Shown: positions 56,705 to 64,000 of the stretch, in pieces
Position numbering within the stretch: position 1 is the first letter of the stretch
Layout of the letters: each line of letters opens with the position of its first letter
Source: Phascolarctos cinereus
Taxonomy: Eukaryota > Chordata > Mammalia > Diprotodontia > Phascolarctidae
Assembly (NCBI RefSeq): GCF_002099425.1
Contig: NW_018344159.1
Span: 3,284,501 to 3,348,500 of the forward strand
Direction of reading: 5' to 3'
Length of the DNA: 64,000 bases
Translations under genes and position numbers: made by a program
The notes under the pieces: model-generated
Databases searched by the model: none
What the model was told of the DNA's origin: nothing
The model's input: the letters and a program-made list of their open reading frames with translations, nothing else

Positions 56705-57810
56705 CAAAACAATTACAAAGCTATTGCAGTAGTACAGGTGATGAGAGATGAGGGTCTGAACTAGGCTAAAAATACAATGAAATAGAGTTGAAGTAAGAGA
56801 TCATCATAGATGTAAGATTTGACAAGTGCTTGAATAGAGGGAGTGAGAGAAATGAAAGAGTTAAAGATGACTAAGTTTTCAAATGTAGGTGACAGAAAGA
56901 ATGGTGATGACATCAACAGAAATAGATAACTTTATAAGAAAAATGGATTCGGAAGTATAAAATGGGTTCTGATTTGGACATGTTGAGTTTGAGAATTGGT
57001 AATAGAGGAATGGAGTTCCAAAGAGAGGTTAAAGCCTGGCACTAAGGTTACAATCACAAAAATAATACAATCCTTGCCTTTAAAGAGCTTATATTCTACT
57101 AAGAAAATGTAATATGCCCATAGATAAGTGAATACAAAGTATAGGTATATATGTACATGTAATACATGTATATTTATCACATATAAAATACGCAATGATG
57201 GAGGAATTAACAACTCAGGTGATTATGAAAGGCCTCTGCAAGGAAGCTGAACTTTAACTTAATCTCATGGGGAACCAGAGATACAAACAGGTTGAGGTGA
57301 GAAACAGTGGCATTAAAGGAATGGGGGACAGCCTTGGCAAAAGCACAACACTGGGAGGACAAATGTTGTGTAAGGGAAACAGCAAGCAGGCTAATTTGGG
57401 CTAAAGCAGAGAGTTCACTAGGGGGGAGGAATGGAAGGGAAAAGGTCTAATCATCCTAGAAAAATAGACTGGAAATAGATTGTGAAAGGCATTAAATACT
57501 AACAGAAGAGTGAATTTTATCCTAAAGGCAACACAGAGTGACTGAAGCTTCTTGAGCAGGTAAATCACTTGGTCAGATGTACTTTAGAACTATCAATTTG
57601 TGAGGACAGTTGTTTGAAGCTAGAAAGGCTAGATACAGAAAAATCAATTAGGAATGTAATAGTACGGAAGACAGGTGGTAAAGATCTGCTCTAGGACAGA
57701 AAGTGCGAGAGTGATAAAAAAAAAAGGTATAAATGTAGAAGATATTGAGTAGATAGAATTGATGAGTCATGGAAACCGATTGAAGGTGAGATGATAAACA
57801 GACATCCTCA
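56705..57810 (-). mobile_element. L2 LINE fragments
   Basis: 'aagctattgcagtagtacag', 'tttggacatgttgagtttga', then a new 3' part at 57,020-57,810 ('tgcctttaaagagcttatat', 'aggcattaaatactaacaga', 'gaagcttcttgagcaggtaa'). Confidence 0.7.
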
Positions 57811-57915
57811 ATGACAGCAGCAAACATCTTGGGCAAATATGTCTCTCTGATTTTTGCTTCACTTAATGGTTAAAAGCAGAGGGTCATTAAACAAAGTTAT
57901 CTGTTTATATCTTTC

Positions 57916-58063
57916 TTTTCTTTTTTAGGCAATTGGGGTTAAGTGACTTACCCAGGGTCACACAGCTAGTAAGTGGCAAGTGTTTGGTCTGAGGTCAGAT
58001 TTGAACTCAGGTCCTCCTGACTTCAGGGCCGGTGTTCTACCCACTGCACCACCTGGCTGCCCC
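57916..58063 (-). mobile_element. WSINE1-type SINE with target duplication
   Basis: Antisense: 'ggcaattggggttaagtgac', 'gggtcacacagctagtaagt', 'tcaggtcctcctgacttcag' and 'ccactgcaccacctggctgc'. Target duplication TGTTTATATCTTTC at 57,902-57,915 and 58,064-58,077. Confidence 0.93.
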
Positions 58064-58221
58064 TGTTTATATCTTTCAAAGAACTTTTTATGATTTTGAC
58101 ATACAAATGGGAAATACTTCATTCTAGGAGACATTTAACACAGTATTTCATTCTACCAAATTGGGTGCCTTTTTATAGTCAACAAAAAATTAGGACAGTG
58201 GGAGTTGGTAGCTATTTCTTT

Positions 58222-58465
58222 GAAAGATCCTGGTGAAAGATAAAGGTGTCATGGCACTGGTTAAGAGCAAACATTGTTCCAATTTTCATAAAACGGAGAG
58301 ATAATGGAGTTTGACAACTATAGACCAGGGAGTCAGATTGATTCCTGGCAAAATTCTAGAAAATATTATTAAAGGGATGGTTAATGAAAATCCATAAAAG
58401 AAAATAATGATCACAAAGATTTGTGATCTCTTTCATCTAAAACATAACATGCTAAAATAACCTAA
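58222..58465 (+). repeat. 244-bp local duplication, copy 2
   Basis: Same orientation as 56,269-56,512, about 97% identical. It stops abruptly in the middle of the L3 text. No poly-A or target duplication. Confidence 0.88.
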
Positions 58466-58469
58466 GTAC

Positions 58470-59612
58470 ATAATTATTCAATTATGTAAAGATATGAATT
58501 ATTGTAGTATATTGTTGGGAAAAGCCTTCCCTTCACAAAACTACATCAAAGATACCACCGAGATGAGCATAGATTATTTTGATAAAGATTTACAGAGATG
58601 AGTAAATAGGCATGAGGCTGATAGTCATAGAAATTTTCTCAGCCCCTTTTTTAGAAAAAATGAAGTCCATGTTTTCAAAATAGTTGATATCCACTCTCTT
58701 TTAGATACATGCTAATCAATTCTTCAGTGCTCAAAGTCATGTCACCTCTAGCCCCAACTCCTTCTCTGTGTATTTAGTCTACTGTAGCCATTATCCCACT
58801 TTTGTTTTCTTTAAGGTCATTTCCACTTTTCTATATACCATGCCAATACTAATAACATTAGAGTCCAAATGTTCAAGTCCTACACTCACCAATATATAAA
58901 AATATTTGTTATAGATCTTTTCCATCATTCATCTGTTCCGTATCCTTTTCCCATATTCATCCTTAGCCTCAGGATCATTTTGCAAATTTGGGTCTCTTAC
59001 TAAGATTTCTGTAAACTAGTTTTTCCCTCCACTGCTTCTTACTGTCCTACAAGGGGAGACTGCTCACAGTCTTCCACTATTCTTCAGAAGATTTTATCAA
59101 CAAGTTTATCTCTAAAGCAATGTTGCCCATGGATTCCATATCTCTGACCTTAGCAAAGGAAATAACTGATTCTTGGCTTAGCTAGTTTCTAAGCTGTTTT
59201 GGATTTCCTCATTGTGTATCTAAGCCTGTCAAAGACAGTTATTTCAAATCTTTCCCTTTTTTTGGCATCAACAACAGCCAGTTTGAATCAGTCATTTGGG
59301 GGCAATCTCAATTGCATACCAAATCTTATTTTTATTTCTTCTAATTTGATATTGATTTTCTTTGTTCTAATAAATCAGTAGTCTGACTATATACAAATGG
59401 ATGATTCAGAAATGACTCCCACATTGGTACCCAGTTATTTCCTTACTGTTAGAATATAATCAGTTTAATTTTATGACGTCATTTGGTGCTCATCAGGTCA
59501 AGTACCTGTTGATTCTCCTTTATTTGATTCTCTAAGAAGAGCCTGGAAGCTATTCTTTTTATTTTGCTCCAACTTCCTTTTGTCTTGGTTTCATTTATAA
59601 TAAGAATATTTA
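58470..59612 (-). mobile_element. possible old RTE-like LINE
   Basis: The part at 59,390-59,600 ('agaatataatcagtttaatt', 'tcatttggtgctcatcaggt') resembles the reverse complement of RTE/BovB-type coding sequence. The remainder is pyrimidine-rich and eroded. Low certainty. Confidence 0.35.
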
Positions 59613-59830
59613 AAGGGCAGAATAGTGTAGTAGCTAGACAGCTTCCTTAAAATCAGGAAGATCTCAGTTGAAGTCCCACCCCTGACACCTCACCTACTGA
59701 TTGCCTGGCCTTGAACAAGTCTAAGTAACTCTGTAAGATTATAAGCTGTAGTGGGGGTACCTGCCTGAATTTATAGAGGGTATTTCCTCACTGGCAAGTC
59801 TCCTTTACCCATGAAATGGCAGGTTCAGTT
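59613..59830 (+). mobile_element. MAR1/MIR-type SINE
   Basis: 'tgtagtagctagacagcttc', 'aatcaggaagatctcagttg' and a distal part 'gcctgaatttatagagggta', 'atttcctcactggcaagtct'. Diverged. Confidence 0.65.
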
Positions 59831-60369
59831 CCTATCCCTAGTTTAGTATTCAATATCTCCAGCATATGTTCCACTGTTGGTCCACAGACGAGGATCTCAT
59901 GTTAAAAAAAAAAAAAACAGCTTAATTACTGTTTATAGGTGATCTTAAAAGTCTGTTAATCTTAGTACCATCTATCTCCTTCTTCCACTACTACCACTGT
60001 CACTGTCACTATAGAAACAGGAGGGGCCATTTTTGTATTTTTCTTTGTTTTCAAGGGCAGCCATAGCCAAATCATTGTTCACTAAATGGCCAGACTGGTA
60101 ATGAAGCTGTCCATATCAAACCTTGGAAAGCAGACATAATCTGTTGCTAATATCACCCTCCAAGTCCTTCAGTATGGCAGAATCTGCCACAGCTTACAAC
60201 CTGTGGAGCTGTGTAGCGTCTGTATTGCCCAATTAAATATGCTAGAGCCTCCCTTCTTCACAGGGGAGCAGTTCAATAAAGTTATGCAACAACCAGCCAA
60301 TTAGATTTCTGAGGCTTAGAGATGCTTTTCATACCACTGATCCTTAGCGAGTGAACTCTAACAGAATTT
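59831..60369. other. unannotated sequence
   Basis: It could be further RTE-like sequence, but I have no secure match. No gene. Confidence 0.3.
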
Positions 60370-60795
60370 GGAGATGCCTGTAGCTGCCAGAAACCACAGA
60401 ACCAGCCTGGATCAGCTCAGGGGCAACCTTGAGCAGAAATTGCAGACTCAAGACCTTGCTCAGGACTTTGTAAACATCAGGCTCATCCCATTGTCTGTGC
60501 TCAAGCCTTGGACTCTCTGCCTCATTGTGCTTATTTTGTACCAAGAAGTCAAAGCCCTTATTCCTGGAACTCTCTCTCACACCTAGAATTCTCTATCCAC
60601 AACATGCCCCACCCCTTCCTCTCCAGATCAGCATCAGCCATTTCCCACCTTCCTTTGTTAGAAAATTATATGAACCATTCTTAGCTTTCCCCAAATTGAG
60701 CTGTTTCAGCATTAGGCTGACTCTTCCATCACGTGTATACCTGCTTAATAAAGATCACTCTTGACTTTCACAAACCCAAGGACCTTTGAAAGCAC
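60370..60795 (+). repeat. LTR-like stretch (possible solitary LTR, fossil)
   Basis: Composition and layout resemble a retroviral LTR: a late AATAAA in 'cttaataaagatcactcttg' (60,744-60,763), then a short T/C-rich stretch and an end near 'gaaagcacctacacca'. Neither a clean TG...CA pair nor a target duplication is established. Two overlapping frames (60,344-60,586) are not genes. Confidence 0.4.
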
Positions 60796-63124
60796 CTACA
60801 CCACAATAAGACATCAGAGTGGGACCTTATGGACAATATAAATGATGTCTTCATTGTTACAGTGCTCTCCATTAGAATACTGGAACCAAGAATACACATA
60901 GTTCAAAAGAGCATAGTTCAAAAGAAAACATATTAAGGAGTAAAACAACTGGAATTGCCTGCAGGAGGTAACAAAAATAAGCAAAAATACAAGTCCAGTA
61001 AATATTCCTTTTTGTCCTTGGGTCCAGTCTTATTAATGCATGTCATTTATACCTTCCACTGTCTCACTTCCCAGCTGATCGCTATCTATTTCCTAGTGAA
61101 CAATGTATTTTCCTTAGCAAACCATCTCAGAACCTTAAAACTTTGCTACAGGTCCTATCATTGGCTCCAGTACTCTTCTTCTCCAGAGCACTATTCTCTG
61201 GAGATCTGAAGCTAACAGACCTTTCAGTGACCCCAAAAGGAACATAAAAGGGGAATTGGAATTGGGCCTTGGAGAGCATGTGCCAACACAAGGCAAGTAG
61301 TAGGAAATCAACATTTGAGTCACCTCGTGAAATGTATCCTACCTGCTTGGTTTTATAAAACTTCCCTTAGTGCTGCAATCCAGTTTGAGTTGAGGGTACA
61401 TCATTTATCACTGTAGTCTGACACAGCTCTCTGGTTTTTAACTAGGCCAGAAAAGCTCAAAATACCAGTCTTTTTCCTCTGAGAACCAGGCCTATGTTGC
61501 TGATTCTGCTGAATAATGTGCAGATCACTTAATGATTGGCAAACTGGGATGGCTGGAAGGTCCTAGCCCTGAACCTTTCACTAGGCTTTTCAATCCAAAT
61601 GATCAAATGGGAGTTCTGTGAGTCAAATATCATGGATGGTTTCATAAGTTTTTCCAGTGGTTCAGCCAATACGGCATGAGCACAACTATTCCTGCAGATT
61701 GCAAGGATCAAATATTGATAATTTTTGGTAACATATTATGTTTCTCTGATGCAGGCAGGGTTGTATAAAGAGTATAAGTCTCTCTATTTTTGTTCTATCT
61801 CTTGCCTCTGGCAGGCTGACTAGTCCTTAGGTGGTCCCTCTGGAGCTAGTTTGTAGCCATATTGACAAAAAGAAGAAATTAGTACCTTTCCTCTCATTCG
61901 CTCGCTTTGCTGTGGGAGCTGCTAGCAAATAGGCAGACCACCAGCACAAATGCATAGTAATGACTTGGTAAAGCAAATGATTATTTACATCTTATTTTGG
62001 TCTCCACTGGAGGAAACAGCCTGAGATTTCCAGATGCGAAGGATCAGGAAGGACAGACAGCTTCCTTCCTTCTCAACTTCCTTCCCCCCTTTCTGCTTGA
62101 ACTGCTATTATCTGAATCAGCCTCCTAAAACAGCAGTGGGGTTTGATACATTTTAAGGTATCTATCTCTGGAAGACTTTCTGCTTTTATTTGTAGGGAAC
62201 AAAAGCACTTCATTCTGACAGATGTGATTTAAAGGTTATAGGGTAGTCGCAAATCGGATCCCAACCAACTGGTTGTAAATGAAACACCTAAATGACATAT
62301 TGTGTTGCTAAATATTTATGAAGCCATCTGAGTGAATTTGCAGCCAGCCCCTTGTTCATTAGTAGATGTAAGAGCAACTGCTATATTTTGTTGACTGATC
62401 ATCTGAATTTTCTTACTACAAGGAAGCATTAGGAAACTGGTCTTTAATCAAAAAAAAATGCCTTTTCTTTGGGACATTCTTTCTGGAACCAAAATGCATT
62501 TGCTAACATCCTAATCAGCAGGTCAAGAAAGAAGCACATATCTTTTCTGCAACTAGAAAAAGCAAATGAGGGTAGCACTAAAATGCTAAACCACAGAACT
62601 CTTGTTTTTGAAATGGACTGTATCTTCAATGGGCCACCATTTGTACAGCAGTCAAACATCATTCTTCCTTTTGGAAACATTCACTTGGTGTGTCTTTTTT
62701 TTTCTTCCTATTAAGTGACACTAACTCAAGTGTCTGAACATATTGGCAGAAAACTGTACAAATAAATTCACTTTTAAGCTGAGAATATCCCCCCAAAGCA
62801 AGTTAGGCTGCAACTGGATACTTTTAGAAAGTTATCAGTGACTATATATAGAACTTCTAAATTGGAAATGTCATTTCAACCTTCACTCCAGCATCACTGC
62901 TGTGACTCCAGTAATTGTTCTATATCCCTTCATTTCCTCAGGACAGTGTGACCATTTCCTCAGATTAGGTACTTTGCAATATTTTTTAATCATCTTCAAT
63001 CCCCTTGTAAAAAGAGGTACTGGTAGAAAAGAAACAAAGAGAGAGAGAGAGGGGGGGGGGGGCACAGAGGAAAAAGAGAGCTGTCCTGTCATCTTCCCTA
63101 CTTTCCTGTTACTATAGAGGTCAC
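60796..63124. other. repeat-poor stretch, no gene seen
   Basis: 2.3 kb with no recognisable SINE or LINE, the longest such stretch in the window outside the provirus. No frame over about 85 codons and no protein similarity. 62,160-62,700 is notably mixed in composition, unlike decayed repeats. A (GA)n/(G)n tract lies at 63,040-63,061. Confidence 0.4.
63040..63061 (+). repeat. (GA)n and poly-G tract
   Basis: 'agagagagagaga' followed by twelve G. Confidence 0.95.
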
Positions 63125-63965
63125 TACCATCCCCCCCCAGTCACTCTCAGCTTCAATGTCATCCTTGATTCCTCACTCACATCCCACATATCCAATCTGT
63201 TATCAAATCTTGTTTCTACCTTCCCCATATCTCATATCTATCCATTTCTCTGTATTCACACAGCCACTTGGTCCAATCCCTCATTACCTCTCACCTAGAC
63301 TAATGCATTAGCCTTCCAATTAGTCCCTATCTCAAATCTCTCCCTCACTCCAATCTATCCTGTATTCATCTGCCAATGTCATTTTCCTAAAGCCCAGTTT
63401 TAACCATGGCACTATTCTACTCAATAAAATCCAGTGACTTCCTATTACCTCCAGGATCAAATATAAAGTCCTTTATTTAGTATTTAAAGCCTTTCATAAC
63501 ATGACACCTTTCTACCTTTTCAACCTTCTTATACTTTACTCTCCTTCATATACTCTACAATCCTAATTCATTGGCCTGGGTACTGTTCTTCACACATGAC
63601 ACTCTCTCTCTGCCCTGGCTTTCTCTCATACTTGGAATACTCTGGCACCTCCCATATGCCTCTTACTTTCCCTTGTTTCCTTCAAGGCTCAAATCAAATC
63701 CCATCTTCTATAAAAGGCCTTTTCTATTCAATCCTCACTTCTCCTCCTCCTACCTCATCCCCACCAGTGCCTTCCCTCTGGAGTTACTTTCTGTCTACTT
63801 GGTACATATTTTGCATTGGCATAATTATTAACATGGGGTCTCCTCCCTTGTAATGTGATCTCCTTGAAGGAAGGGGCCTTGTTTTTGCCTTGCTTTTTAT
63901 CTTCGGTGCTTAGCACCACTCCTGCCCATATTGAGTGCTTAATAAATACTTGTTGATGAGTGACT
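63125..63965 (+). mobile_element. L2 LINE, late ORF to 3' end
   Basis: 'atgtcatccttgattcctca', 'tcaccatggcactattctac'-like text, 'tccaggatcaaatataaagt', 'ctccttgaaggaaggggcct' and terminal 'gcttaataaatacttgttga'. In the reading frame 'VILDSSLT'-like text matches the L2 RT carboxy end. Frames decayed. Confidence 0.82.
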
Positions 63966-64000
63966 AATGTAAACATATTCATAATTAGTAGTTAAACATA

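Noticed and set aside
60344-60586. Overlapping 78- and 72-codon frames on opposite strands
   Set aside because: They lie in an LTR-like, non-coding stretch with no homology or splice context.
1-64000. CRISPR array, operon or bacterial-type features
   Set aside because: Repeat content, microsatellites and LINE/SINE families are vertebrate. No spaced direct repeats or ribosome-binding patterns exist.

Overview
The window looks like intergenic or deep intronic DNA from a marsupial nuclear genome. The evidence is low GC, rare CpG, and the repeat mix: CORE-SINEs of the MIR and MAR1 types, many old L2 and L3/CR1 LINE fragments, marsupial L1 3' ends, an ORF2-less L1 relative (HAL1), palindromic hAT elements, and at least five tRNA-derived SINEs of the WSINE1 type. 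WSINE1 points to an Australian-lineage marsupial. The species cannot be fixed from the sequence. I found no convincing host protein-coding exon, tRNA, rRNA or CRISPR array. Nearly all open frames are chance frames in microsatellites or relics of LINE or retroviral coding sequence.

Layout: 1-19 kb is a mosaic of L1, L2, L3, MIR and MAR1 copies with nested hAT elements (7.7 kb, 9.5-10.2 kb) and a composite L1 (12.4-14.6 kb). 19,060-25,476 is a class II (betaretrovirus-like) endogenous retrovirus fossil. It has two LTRs, a Lys3-type primer site, a repeated leader, a pol relic and almost no env. About 1.9 kb of repeat-free, non-retroviral-looking DNA stands where gag and most of pro should be. 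25.5-45 kb is again L2/L3/MIR/MAR1 mosaic with an RTE-like LINE on the minus strand (29.3-30.4 kb) and further hAT copies. 45,473-48,332 is a near-complete HAL1 insertion with target-site duplications and a WSINE1 inside it. 48-64 kb is L2 and L3/CR1 fragments, two more WSINE1 copies, an RTE-like stretch, an LTR-like stretch near 60.4-60.8 kb, and a repeat-poor stretch at 60.8-62.9 kb.

The best candidates for something undescribed are: (1) the retroviral fossil with a possibly cellular passenger segment replacing gag-pro, next to a leader built of diverged tandem units; (2) three short local duplications (17.6/25.7 kb, 56.3/58.2 kb, 5.6/6.4 kb) that lack retrotransposition hallmarks and look like templated insertions, one ending in a perfect 26-bp palindrome; (3) the near-complete HAL1 with a strongly Z-DNA-prone tract in its 3' region. 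Repeat family names come from recognising consensus features by eye, and boundaries are approximate unless a target-site duplication is given.
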